The notes under the pieces were generated by a model. That model was given only the letters and a program-made list of their open reading frames with translations, was not told where the DNA came from and did no database searches. A stretch of 64,000 bases of DNA from Trichococcus palustris (GTDB lineage Bacteria > Bacillota > Bacilli > Lactobacillales > Aerococcaceae), in contig NZ_FOTD01000006.1 in assembly GCF_900114465.1 (NCBI RefSeq), forward strand, positions 62,001 to 126,000, written 5' to 3'. A program made the position numbers and the translations under genes. Position 1 is the first letter of the stretch; each line of letters opens with the position of its first letter. Of the stretch, positions 9,542 through 16,883 are shown one piece after another.

Positions 9542-10144
9542 ATGAATACAACAAACAGCGACAAGCAAAATAGCCACCTCGATTTGAACAACAAAGACGT
9601 TCAAGACGTCTTTTCAATCTATGAAGATTATGCAGAAGTCCCTTACATCTCACCCAAACGGGATTTAGAAAACTGGCTCCATTTAGTGAGAATCGGTTCA
9701 GAACATCTCGTACCCAAACGAAGTATGGTTCGTTATGAAGAGGATATTTTACCGGGGCATCTGATTTTATTGTGGCGCATCAATTTCGGCACCTTTACCA
9801 ATGAGAGTGTCTTCCCAAAATATTTTGAATACGACTACGGCATCAATGGTAGACAGGCACTGGATGAATTACAAGAAAAAGGCTATGCCAGAGAACTGTC
9901 CGCAACCGATTCTTTGGATTATCTGAACGCCGCACAGTTAAAAGCGATTCTAAAACATTTTGAAAAAACAGGCTACTCTAAACTAAAGAAGCCCGAATTA
10001 ATGGAACTCGCGAAAAAAGAATTAACTGAGGAACAGCTCGCCGCCCAATTCAAACTGAGAGGGTTTCAGATAACGCCTGAAGGAAAAGCCCTTCTGGCCA
10101 AATATCCTGAACCGGTTGATCGTCATCCCAAGAAAAAATACTGA
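9542..10144 (+). CDS. SAP-domain protein of unknown function
   Basis: 200 residues, ATG with AAAGGAG nine bases upstream. Residues about 140-175 (LNAAQLKAILKHFEKTGYSK then LKKPELMELAKKEL) form a helix-turn-helix pair like a SAP motif, which in other proteins binds nucleic acid. The N-terminal ~130 residues are hydrophilic, without a recognised domain; a RWEN/YDYG-rich centre precedes the SAP part. The C-terminus is basic (DRHPKKKY). No signal peptide or membrane span. It is one of four plus-strand genes here and is monocistronic, closed by a strong terminator. Function unknown; DNA or RNA binding is a guess from the SAP motif. Confidence 0.75.
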   Translation: MNTTNSDKQNSHLDLNNKDVQDVFSIYEDYAEVPYISPKRDLENWLHLVRIGSEHLVPKRSMVRYEEDILPGHLILLWRINFGTFTNESVFPKYFEYDYGINGRQALDELQEKGYARELSATDSLDYLNAAQLKAILKHFEKTGYSKLKKPELMELAKKELTEEQLAAQFKLRGFQITPEGKALLAKYPEPVDRHPKKKY

Positions 10145-10156
10145 TTTCATAAAGAT

Positions 10157-10196
10157 AAAAACTCCCTGCTGGATTAATTCGCAGCAGGGAGTTTTT
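10157..10196. terminator. Bidirectional terminator between converging genes
   Basis: Stem AAAACTCCCTGCTG (10158-10171) / CAGCAGGGAGTTTT (10182-10195) with T runs on both strands, between the SAP-domain gene and the oxidoreductase gene. Confidence 0.92.
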
Positions 10197-10252
10197 GCAT
10201 ATTTTTTATTCTTGCATAAGAAACGGTAAAGCCGCTCCCACTATGTTTTCTA

Positions 10253-10828
10253 TCAATGAAAAATGCCGAAGCCGCCTGTCCAGCTGATTTTTTCAGAAGC
10301 AGCCAATGCAATTTGAAGGAATCCCATCGCTTCGAGCTCGCGGGCCCGTTTCAGTGAGCCGGCATCGATGAATGCCAAACCGCTGCCGTCCAATGCTGCC
10401 ACAAACTTATCCTTCGCTTCTTGAACATCGGACGCAAATAATACCGTGGTTTGGTGGGCATCCGCTACTTTCTTCGTCACCAAAGTGGCGGCGAAAGTTG
10501 TGTTGAAGGCTTTGATGACCGACGAATCCGGCAATTCCTTGGCGATTTCCGCAGCGGCTGAACTATCGGCTGGGACATCCAAACTGTCAAACGTCTTAAA
10601 ATTCACAGGATTGGTGATATCAATAACGATTTTCCCGGAAAGCTGGGCCCGATAAGTATCCAAGATGCCGGCAACGGCTGCATACGGAACTGCAAAAACG
10701 ACGATTTCACCCAATTCGTCCACAGTTTTCTCTTTTGTGACGTACGTTACCTTGTTTCCGGCAGCCTCAAAGTTACCTCCGATCGCATTCCCCATGTTCC
10801 CTTTGCCAAAAATACTGATGTTAGCCAT
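10253..10828 (-). CDS. NADPH-dependent F420 reductase-like dinucleotide-binding protein
   Basis: 191 residues, ATG start with AGGAGG upstream. The N-terminus ISIFGKGNMGNAIGGNF (4-20) is a Rossmann GxGxxG nucleotide site, followed by VVFAVPYAAV and DITNPVNFKTFDSLDVP, typical of the COG2085 F420H2:NADP oxidoreductase-like family. In organisms without F420 these proteins are uncharacterised NAD(P)-binding oxidoreductases. The expected substrate is therefore unknown. Its promoter overlaps a perfect palindrome, so it is probably regulated by a dimeric repressor. Confidence 0.82.
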   Translation of the reverse strand: MANISIFGKGNMGNAIGGNFEAAGNKVTYVTKEKTVDELGEIVVFAVPYAAVAGILDTYRAQLSGKIVIDITNPVNFKTFDSLDVPADSSAAAEIAKELPDSSVIKAFNTTFAATLVTKKVADAHQTTVLFASDVQEAKDKFVAALDGSGLAFIDAGSLKRARELEAMGFLQIALAASEKISWTGGFGIFH

Positions 10829-10911
10829 ATTTCATTCCTCCTAGTCCATTTCGCGGTCATTCCTGTTCACACGATACTGCACTGACTTTTTTCGAAAGCA
10901 TATACAAACTC

Positions 10912-10939
10912 ATTATACAACTTACCTAAGTTAAGTAAA
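10912..10939 (-). promoter_or_regulatory. Promoter with operator palindrome before the oxidoreductase
   Basis: Minus-strand -10 TATAAT (10912-10917), -35 TTTACT (10934-10939), spacer 16. The spacer holds the perfect palindrome AACTTACCTAAGTT (10919-10932), placed to block RNA polymerase. Confidence 0.6.
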
Positions 10940-10975
10940 ACTTTTTTCTCCTGCGCTGTTGCGGTTCTGTGCGCG

Positions 10976-11003
10976 AAAAAAGAACCACACCGAAGTGTGG
11001 TTC
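10976..11003 (-). terminator. Terminator of the 43-residue small gene
   Basis: GAACCACAC, loop TTCG, GTGTGGTTC followed by six T on the minus strand. Confidence 0.85.
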
Positions 11004-11072
11004 CCCTATAATAATTAAAAAAAAAATTGTAGATAACTACTGACTGATACCTTCTAAGTAATGCAAATCAGC

Positions 11073-11204
11073 TTACTTATTATAAATCTTTGGACCTTTT
11101 CGCATGTTCTTAAGATCATTTTTCGGCGAGTCGGTTTGTTTAGACTTTCCGCCACCTACTTGTTTCTTTTTAATTAACTCTAACATTTTTTCTTTTGAAT
11201 TCAC
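11073..11204 (-). CDS. Small basic protein, 43 residues, unknown function
   Basis: GTG start (11202-11204) with AAAGGTGGTG a few bases upstream and TAA at 11073-11075. The product starts VNSKEKMLELIKKKQVGGGK and ends KNMRKGPKIYNK: a short amphipathic N-terminal helix, a GGGKSKQ linker and a basic tail. It has no Cys and no membrane span. A clean ribosome site, a dedicated terminator at 10976-11003 and biased, lysine-rich composition argue that it is a real gene. I do not recognise the family. Location beside rplM-rpsI and the strong basic charge would suit an RNA or ribosome contact, but this is speculation. Confidence 0.65.
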   Translation of the reverse strand: MNSKEKMLELIKKKQVGGGKSKQTDSPKNDLKNMRKGPKIYNK

Positions 11205-11393
11205 TTTTCACACCACCTTTGTTAATGTAACACTCCATACTTTAAGGACGATAAGAAGTTGTAATTGGTTAATATATTAATGAAAATAACTTTCTTCGAT
11301 GGCAACGATTTTTTTAGAATCACTAATCAACTTCCAAAACAACAACCTACTACATTCAAACAATTTAGAATGATTGTTTTGAATTGATGCCAG

Positions 11394-11424
11394 AAAAAAA
11401 GCATCAGCAAGATGCTGATGCTTT
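11394..11424 (-). terminator. Terminator of rplM-rpsI
   Basis: Stem AAAGCATCAGC/GCTGATGCTTT (11398-11408, 11414-11424) with seven T on the minus strand. The rest of the 11205-11507 gap shows only A/T-rich DNA. Confidence 0.88.
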
Positions 11425-11507
11425 AGGGTTGTTAATTGATTTTTCAAATTGGACATTTGAACCAACTTGAAGCAAAAAAACTTTTGAAAACGTTGATACA
11501 ATAAATA

Positions 11508-11900
11508 TTAACGTTTTGAAAATTGTGAAGCTTTACGAGCTTTCTTAAGACCTGGTTTTTTACGTTCAACCATACGTGGGTCACGTGTTAACAAGCCTGC
11601 TGCTTTTAATGCAGGGCGGAAGTCAGGATCTACTTGCAATAATGCACGTGAGATACCGTGACGAGCTGCTCCAGCTTGTCCAGTGAATCCACCGCCGTTT
11701 ACGTTTACGAAGATATCGTAGTTGCCTAAAGTACCTGTAAGGTTTAAAGGTTGTTTGATAACTTCATATAAGTAAGCGAATGGGATGTATTCAGTCATGT
11801 CTTTTTTGTTGAAAATGATGTTTCCTGTTCCGGGTACTAAACGTACGCGGGCAGTCGAATTTTTACGACGACCAGTTGCGATATATTGTGCTTGTGCCAA
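11508..11900 (-). CDS. rpsI: Ribosomal protein uS9
   Basis: 130 residues, full length. Begins [20 protein letters not shown], ends in the invariant basic tail [12 protein letters not shown], whose last residues reach the P-site tRNA. The start is TTG (11898-11900), supported by AAGGAGGGA eight bases upstream and by the family N-terminus. Thirteen bases after rplM in the usual rplM-rpsI pair. Confidence 0.97.
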   Translation of the reverse strand: MAQAQYIATGRRKNSTARVRLVPGTGNIIFNKKDMTEYIPFAYLYEVIKQPLNLTGTLGNYDIFVNVNGGGFTGQAGAARHGISRALLQVDPDFRPALKAAGLLTRDPRMVERKKPGLKKARKASQFSKR

Positions 11901-11913
11901 TGAAATTCCCTCC

Positions 11914-12357
11914 TTAAATTAGATTAGTGATGTCTAAAACTTCTGGTTGTTGTGCTTCGTGTGGGTGAATTGCTTCGCCGTACACATGTAATTTAGTGAA
12001 TTGTCTTGCACCTAAAGAGTTTTTAGGAAGCATTCCTTTTACAGATAATTCAACTAATTTTCTTGAATTTTTAGCACGTAATTCGCCAGCTGTGATTTGT
12101 TTTAGTCCACCTGGATAACCTGAGTGGCGGGAATAAATCTTGTCAGTTGCTTTTTTACCTGTTAATTTGATTTTATCTGCATTAATAACGATCACATAAT
12201 CCCCTGTATCTACGTGAGGTGTGAAAGTTGGTTTGTTTTTACCGCGTAAGATAGTTGCAACTTGTGTTGATACACGTCCCAATGGGATGTCAGTTGCGTC
12301 GATAACGAACCATTTGCGGTCGATTTCGTTTGCTTTAGCCATGTATGTTGTACGCAC
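11914..12357 (-). CDS. rplM: Ribosomal protein uL13
   Basis: 147 residues from GTG (12355-12357), chosen because GGAGG stands eight bases upstream and the family begins (M)[10 protein letters not shown]; a longer reading to 12426 would add 23 unrelated residues. [20 protein letters not shown] and the C-terminal [13 protein letters not shown] are typical. Early-assembling large-subunit protein. It leads the rplM-rpsI operon, which has its own strong promoter and a structured leader. Confidence 0.96.
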   Translation of the reverse strand: MRTTYMAKANEIDRKWFVIDATDIPLGRVSTQVATILRGKNKPTFTPHVDTGDYVIVINADKIKLTGKKATDKIYSRHSGYPGGLKQITAGELRAKNSRKLVELSVKGMLPKNSLGARQFTKLHVYGEAIHPHEAQQPEVLDITNLI

Positions 12358-12435
12358 GTTTGTTTCCTCCATATTCTTCTCTGTCTGTTTGATCCAATTG
12401 AGTTTCCGGGGCTCATCGTGGGGCAAACAATACCG
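12358..12435 (-). ncRNA. rplM leader, candidate L13 leader RNA
   Basis: The ~78-nt untranslated leader can fold with GUUU.CC pairing GGAAAC around the loop CCACGAUGAGCCCC (about 12395-12428). Firmicutes rplM mRNAs carry an autoregulatory L13 leader of about this size; the assignment here rests on position and folding, not on a covariance search. Confidence 0.45.
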
Positions 12436-12441
12436 TCTTAC

Positions 12442-12470
12442 ATGTTACAATATTTCTTTGTGGTTGTCAA
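12442..12470 (-). promoter_or_regulatory. rplM-rpsI promoter
   Basis: Minus-strand TTGACA (12465-12470), 17 bp, TAACAT (12442-12447). Confidence 0.85.
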
Positions 12471-12585
12471 TGCCTTCCTTTGGAAAAAGTTGAAGGATTT
12501 CATTTTTTTCCGGAGAAGATCAGGATGGACTCCATGCAGCATGAATCTTTTTGATATATTAATTTGCTATCTTTTGAACAAATAT

Positions 12586-12614
12586 TTGACACTTATTTTC
12601 CCGCGTGCTATTAT
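12586..12614 (+). promoter_or_regulatory. metI promoter
   Basis: Consensus TTGACA (12586-12591), 17 bp, TATTAT (12609-12614), just upstream of the T-box leader. Confidence 0.9.
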
Positions 12615-12639
12615 TGATTCAATTATTAAAAAACAATGA

Positions 12640-12921
12640 TAAACGCGATGATAAGAAAAGTACATTATATGGAACCGCATCAGCGAGCTTCGGTAGGTGA
12701 AAAGAAGCCGGGAAAGCATAATGGAAAATGGTCTTTGAGCGGAACAGTCGAACGCACTTGCCTGAAACTGTTACGGAGTTCCCCGTTAGAACGAAACAGT
12801 GTACTTTGCCGTAGTTTCCGCAAACGCACTGCTGGAGGCTGAATACATTCAGCAAATCAAGGTGGTACCACGATAATCAATCGTCCTTGCACAATATAAC
12901 TATTGTGCAAGGACTTTTTTT
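12640..12921 (+). ncRNA. T-box riboswitch, methionine specifier
   Basis: Stem I carries the AAGAAAAGTA loop side (about 12651-12662), helix CATTAT/ATAATG, a distal hairpin GCTTC/GAAGC with GGTAGGTG loop, and on the 3' side GAAA-ATG-GTCTTTGAGC. Aligned to the known glyQS layout (GAAA-GGC-then CTTGAGC) the specifier is ATG, that is methionine. The T-box sequence AAGGTGGTACCACG is at 12859-12872. The terminator is a perfect 14-bp stem (12883-12896/12901-12914) followed by seven T. Uncharged tRNA-Met would favour the antiterminator and metI transcription. Confidence 0.93.
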
Positions 12922-12987
12922 GTTTCCAAAGACCCGCATCCGTCTATTGTTAACCATACTAGCTTAATCAATCGAGGAGGAAAGAAC

Positions 12988-14097
12988 ATGACAGAATTTT
13001 CGCAACAAACTTATTTGGCGCAATTGGGCAACCGCAAAGATAAATTAACCGGTGCAGTCAGCGCCCCGATTTATTTATCCACAGCTTTTGGACACCCCGG
13101 CTTGGGGCAATCCACCGGCTATGACTATACCCGCACGGCGAATCCGACCCGGGACATCCTTCAAGAGGGGTTAGCGGTGCTCGAGAACGGCACGCAAGCC
13201 TTCGCAACCAGTTCCGGCATGAGCGCCATCCAATTGGCAATCAGCATTTTTCCGGCAAACAGCCACTTCGTGACATCGCGTGACCTATACGGCGGCAGCT
13301 TCCGCTACTTCCAGGATACGGAAAGAAAAGGTTTCTACTCCTTCAGCTATGTCGACGATCCAAAAGAGATCGAAGCGGCCATCCAGGAAAACACCGTGGC
13401 GATTTTCATCGAAACGCCGACAAACCCCTTGATGAAAGAAACAGACATCGCTGCCGTTGCGGCCGTCGCCAAAAGACACGGTTGCTACGTCATCGTCGAT
13501 AACACGTTCTACACGCCGCTTTTACAACGTCCCTTGGAACTGGGTGCGGACATCGTCGTGCACAGCGCCACGAAGTATTTAGGCGGCCATAACGACTTGC
13601 TGGCCGGTGCGGTCGTGACGAACGACGATGCGTTGGCTGAACAGCTGGCATTCCTGTTGAACACGACCGGTGCAACCTTGGATGCCTTTGACTGTTGGCT
13701 CTTGGTGCGCGGCCTCAAAACCTTGCCTTTGCGTTTGAAGCAACATCAAGCCAATGCGAAAGCCGTCGTCGCTTACCTGGAGCAGGAGTCTTCGGTCAAA
13801 GCGGTCCACTACCCGGGGAAAGGCGGTATGTTGAGTTTTACCGTGCAGGATAAGGAACAGATCCCGGCCCTGCTGGATTCCCTTAAAATCTTTACCTTTG
13901 CCGAAAGCTTGGGCGGCGTCGAAAGCTTGATCACCTACCCGACCAGCCAAACCCATGCCGATATCCCCGCCGAGGTAAGGGAATCCTACGGGCTGACGGA
14001 TGATCTGTTGCGCATTTCGACCGGTATCGAAGATGCCGACGATTTGATTGCCGACCTAAGGCAAGCTTTCGCAACAACCGCAATTTCCGTCAAATGA
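12988..14097 (+). CDS. metI: Cystathionine gamma-synthase / O-acylhomoserine (thiol)-lyase, MetI type
   Basis: 369 residues, ATG with AGGAGGA upstream. A PLP-dependent Cys/Met metabolism enzyme: substrate region YDYTRTANPTRDILQE (45-60), SSGMSAIQ (75-82), ETPTNPL (142-148), VDNTFYTPLLQRPLELGADI, and PLP lysine K196 in HSATKYLGGHND. Overall it reads very like Bacillus MetI. It joins an acylated homoserine with cysteine (or a thiol) toward methionine. The Met T-box upstream supports a methionine role. Transcribed alone, with a 19-bp terminator after it; a MetC partner is not in the window. Confidence 0.92.
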   Translation: MTEFSQQTYLAQLGNRKDKLTGAVSAPIYLSTAFGHPGLGQSTGYDYTRTANPTRDILQEGLAVLENGTQAFATSSGMSAIQLAISIFPANSHFVTSRDLYGGSFRYFQDTERKGFYSFSYVDDPKEIEAAIQENTVAIFIETPTNPLMKETDIAAVAAVAKRHGCYVIVDNTFYTPLLQRPLELGADIVVHSATKYLGGHNDLLAGAVVTNDDALAEQLAFLLNTTGATLDAFDCWLLVRGLKTLPLRLKQHQANAKAVVAYLEQESSVKAVHYPGKGGMLSFTVQDKEQIPALLDSLKIFTFAESLGGVESLITYPTSQTHADIPAEVRESYGLTDDLLRISTGIEDADDLIADLRQAFATTAISVK

Positions 14098-14105
14098 TGC
14101 AATAA

Positions 14106-14150
14106 AATAGACTGCGGCTGATAGGCAAGTTCTATCAGCCGCAGTCTATT
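14106..14150. terminator. Bidirectional terminator between metI and the cyclo-ligase gene
   Basis: 19-bp perfect stem (14106-14124 / 14132-14150), loop GCAAGTT; modest T richness on both sides. Confidence 0.82.
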
Positions 14151-14154
14151 CATG

Positions 14155-14724
14155 CTATCCTTTTTTGCACACCACCATGCCTTTTTCTGAAACAAGCCGA
14201 TCCACGGGGACATCGAACGGCTCCGTGGGGACCTTGTCGACTATTTGCATCGAATGGGCCAAGGAAACCGTCTGGATGGTCTGTCCCTCCAAGAACCGGT
14301 CATAGTAGCCCCCGCCAAAGCCGATCCGGAAGCCTTCCCTGTCGAAGACGATGCCGGGAACAATCAGGAGATCCATCTGTCCGATTTCCACCCGCTCGCT
14401 CGCCTGGGGCTTAGGTTCCCGCAAATTGTAGTAGACGACTTCCAATTGGTCGTAGTCAGTAAACCGATAGAAGTTCAACCGCATCATCTTTGGGTCGCAT
14501 TTCGGCACACAAATGCTTTTCCCTTGCCGCCATCCGGTTTCGATGATGGCCTGGGTATCCCATTCGAATCCATTAGCCAACGTGATGCCGATCATCTTCG
14601 CTTCCTTCCACACCTCAGAACGGACGAGCACATCGGTCATTTTCTTTTCGATTTCGTGTTTTTCGTCTTCCGTCAACCGTTTCAACTTTTCGGTCACTGC
14701 TTTGCGTAATGCTGCTTTATCCAA
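14155..14724 (-). CDS. 5-formyltetrahydrofolate cyclo-ligase
   Basis: 189 residues, normal for the family. It converts 5-formyl-THF to 5,10-methenyl-THF with ATP, returning folate to one-carbon metabolism. Seen: N-terminal ALRKAVTEKLKRL, IVPGIVFDREGFRIGFGG and the GGGYYDRFLEG loop that binds ATP/folate. The start is TTG (14722-14724), with GGAGG seven bases upstream; no ATG is nearby. A TATAAT on the minus strand about 45 bases upstream may be its -10. It converges on metI across the shared terminator. Confidence 0.92.
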   Translation of the reverse strand: MDKAALRKAVTEKLKRLTEDEKHEIEKKMTDVLVRSEVWKEAKMIGITLANGFEWDTQAIIETGWRQGKSICVPKCDPKMMRLNFYRFTDYDQLEVVYYNLREPKPQASERVEIGQMDLLIVPGIVFDREGFRIGFGGGYYDRFLEGQTIQTVSLAHSMQIVDKVPTEPFDVPVDRLVSEKGMVVCKKG

Positions 14725-14850
14725 GAGATCGCCTCCGTTCCATTCACTTTGTCTTTGTGTCTATCCACTATTATACTGTTTGACTGCCCCATTTGTGAAT
14801 GGAAAATCCAATCGTTCGGTTCCTCGGGGAAGCCGGGCTGCGAATGGTCA

Positions 14851-14910
14851 CAAAAACTCCCTTCCGGACAGACGGAGTTTCATCAGTTACTCTGTCTGTC
14901 CGGAAGGGAG
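14851..14910 (-). terminator. Terminator after truA-chorismate mutase
   Basis: 17-bp perfect arms (14857-14873 / 14894-14910) with a further GAGT/ACTC pair inside, followed on the minus strand by five T. Confidence 0.88.
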
Positions 14911-14925
14911 CGATCGCTTCATCCT

Positions 14926-15189
14926 CTATTTGTTTTGTTCCTCTTCGAAATCTTTTGTGACGTTCATCAGATGTTTGTACAGCTGCACCATGCTCTCGGC
15001 ATAGGCTTTGTTTTCGGTCAGATTGCGTACCTTTTCCAGCACCTTATCCTCCCTCTTCTGATCCAAAACGGGAAGATGATATTTTTTTTTGATGCGTGCC
15101 ACTTCCGTTACGGCATCCATTCTGCGTTCAAACAATTTCACCAATTCTTTATCGATTGCATCGATTTCCGCTCTTTCTTTTTTAAACAT
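14926..15189 (-). CDS. Chorismate mutase, AroQ type
   Basis: 87 residues, the size of a stand-alone AroQ domain. Helix 1 reads EIDAIDKELVKLFERRMDAV, then VARIKKKYHLPVLDQKREDK, with the conserved basic residues (R, R, K) and the D-x-x-R-E segment of the all-helical active site. It turns chorismate into prephenate for Phe/Tyr synthesis. The ATG is preceded by a run of ten G and AGCAAAGG, so the G tract lies where the ribosome site should be. It follows truA by 17 bases, and the truA stop codon touches the G run. Confidence 0.9.
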   Translation of the reverse strand: MFKKERAEIDAIDKELVKLFERRMDAVTEVARIKKKYHLPVLDQKREDKVLEKVRNLTENKAYAESMVQLYKHLMNVTKDFEEEQNK

Positions 15190-15206
15190 CCTTTGCTCCC
15201 CCCCCC

Positions 15207-15983
15207 CTACTCTCCTCTTTTCAATTTTTCCTCGTCATAATAAACTTTCGCCAGATACAGTCCTTCCGGTGCTGCGGTCGGTCCGGCTTTGCGCCTGTCC
15301 TTTGCTGCCAAGAGCCGCTCGATTTCCCCGACGGGCTTCAGGCCATCCGCAATCTGCAGCAACGTTCCCACGAAGATCCGGATCATGTTGTACAGGAAGC
15401 CGTTCCCTCTGAAGGTGAAGACTAGCTCGTTGGCCGCTTCATCCTTGATGACACTGGCTTCATAGACGGTGCGCACCAAATCGGTCTTGTCCGTCTTTGT
15501 CGAACAGAAGCTGGTGAAGTCATGCTCCCCTTCAAGGTGTTTGATTGCCTTCTGAAGGTTTTCCATGCTGAAACGGAACGGATGATGCAACGTATATTGG
15601 CGTTTGAACGGATCCGGGAACCGATTCAGATCGACCCGGTAAATGTATTTCTTTCCTACCGCATGGTAACGGCAATGGAAATCCTCCGTTGTCTGTTCGA
15701 TTTCCGTAATCATGATGTCCGCCGGCAACAGGCTGTTCATTGCCCGCATCAGGTGGTCCGCCTTGATGGCTACCGGATAGTCGAAATGGATGACTTGCCC
15801 CAGCGCGTGCACGCCGGAATCCGTCCTTCCGGAAGCCTGGATGGGGATATATTCCCCTTTGCACATTTTTTTTAAAGCTTTCTCAATCTCTGCCTGTACG
15901 CTGTTGCCGTTAGGTTGGACCTGATAGCCAACATAGTTGGTGCCATCGTACTGGACAATACATTTATATCGCTGAGCACTCAT
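15207..15983 (-). CDS. truA: tRNA pseudouridine(38-40) synthase
   Basis: 258 residues. Catalytic loop ASGRTDSGVHALGQV with the nucleophilic Asp, early YDGTNYVGYQVQPN, and late FRGNGFLYNMIRIFVGTL are diagnostic. It isomerises uridines 38-40 in the anticodon arm of tRNAs. It follows the ecf genes as in Bacillus, but a terminator (16008-16039) lies between, so it is probably expressed by read-through or a weak promoter near 16040-16080. Confidence 0.96.
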   Translation of the reverse strand: MSAQRYKCIVQYDGTNYVGYQVQPNGNSVQAEIEKALKKMCKGEYIPIQASGRTDSGVHALGQVIHFDYPVAIKADHLMRAMNSLLPADIMITEIEQTTEDFHCRYHAVGKKYIYRVDLNRFPDPFKRQYTLHHPFRFSMENLQKAIKHLEGEHDFTSFCSTKTDKTDLVRTVYEASVIKDEAANELVFTFRGNGFLYNMIRIFVGTLLQIADGLKPVGEIERLLAAKDRRKAGPTAAPEGLYLAKVYYDEEKLKRGE

Positions 15984-16007
15984 AAAAGCAGCATGCCCCT
16001 TTCTCTC

Positions 16008-16039
16008 AAAAAAAGGACCGGGATAGCATTCCCGGGCCT
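16008..16039 (-). terminator. Terminator or attenuator between ecfT and truA
   Basis: CCGGGA/TCCCGG hairpin with loop ATGCTA followed by TCCTTTTTTT on the minus strand, about 25 bases before the truA start. Confidence 0.75.
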
Positions 16040-16082
16040 CTTGGATTTATAACCAGTCGTGCCTTTGTTTCGTTCCGATCCT

Positions 16083-16883
16083 TTAGCTGGTGCGGAAGAT
16101 TACGAGCAAAGCCGTCAATACGGCAAACGCCAAAAGACTCAGCGTATCCCGCAATTGCCAGTTCAATACGCGGTATTTCGTGCGGCCTTCTCCGCCTTGG
16201 TAGCCGCGCGCTTCCATGGCGTTGGCCAATTCGTCGGCGCGGTTGAAGGAGCTGACGAACAGCGGCACCAAAATCGGCGTGACTGCTCTCATCTGTTGCA
16301 CGATGTTCCCTTCGCCGAACTCGACGCCCCTAGCCCGTTGCGCATTCATGATTTTGGTGGCTTCGTCCATCAAAGTAGGGACGAAACGCAACGCAATCGA
16401 AAGCATCAAGGCAATTTCATGCACCGGCACCTTAAAGCGTTTCAACGGTCCCAACAATTTTTCGATGGCATCCGTCAAAGACAGCGGCATGGTCGTCAGC
16501 GTCAATAAGGTCGAGATGAAGATGATCAGGATAAAGCGCATGAAAATGAAGGCTCCGTTGATCAAACCATAGGAAGTGATGCTGATCGGCCCCCATTGCA
16601 GATAGGTTTCCCCGCCTCTGGTGAAGAGGATCTGCAGCAGCACCGTAAACAGGATCAGCCAGACAAGCGGTTTGACGCCGTTCAGGAACACCGACAATTT
16701 GATGTCGGATAAAATCACGCAGAGGAACGTGAAGAGCGTCATGATCAGATAGGTTTGCCAGTTATTCGCCAAGAAGATGATGATGATGAAGTAAAAGGCC
16801 CCCACCAGTTTCGCACGCGGATCCAGGCGATGAACAAGGGAATCACTCTGAATAAAGCGGCCGAATAATAATTTATCAAGCAT
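16083..16883 (-). CDS. ecfT: ECF transporter transmembrane protein EcfT
   Basis: 266 residues from ATG (16881-16883), chosen over an upstream GTG because the family starts M-L-x-K-x-x-FGR and GGGTGA stands upstream. The start overlaps the ecfA2 stop by eight bases. DSLVHRLDPRAKL follows, then about five membrane spans, and the two coupling motifs NAQRARGVEF and AMEARGYQGG that touch the two ATPases. It forms the shared energizing module for vitamin and metal importers; the S components must be elsewhere. Confidence 0.95.
   Translation of the reverse strand: MLDKLLFGRFIQSDSLVHRLDPRAKLVGAFYFIIIIFLANNWQTYLIMTLFTFLCVILSDIKLSVFLNGVKPLVWLILFTVLLQILFTRGGETYLQWGPISITSYGLINGAFIFMRFILIIFISTLLTLTTMPLSLTDAIEKLLGPLKRFKVPVHEIALMLSIALRFVPTLMDEATKIMNAQRARGVEFGEGNIVQQMRAVTPILVPLFVSSFNRADELANAMEARGYQGGEGRTKYRVLNWQLRDTLSLLAFAVLTALLVIFRTS

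Noticed and set aside
11277-11501. Minus-strand frame of 74 codons after rpsI
   Set aside because: It runs through the rpsI terminator and has no ribosome site.
12619-12855. Frames on both strands inside the T-box leader
   Set aside because: The region is explained by the T-box RNA.
13579-13956. 125-codon minus-strand frame opposite metI
   Set aside because: Shadow of metI; no ribosome site.
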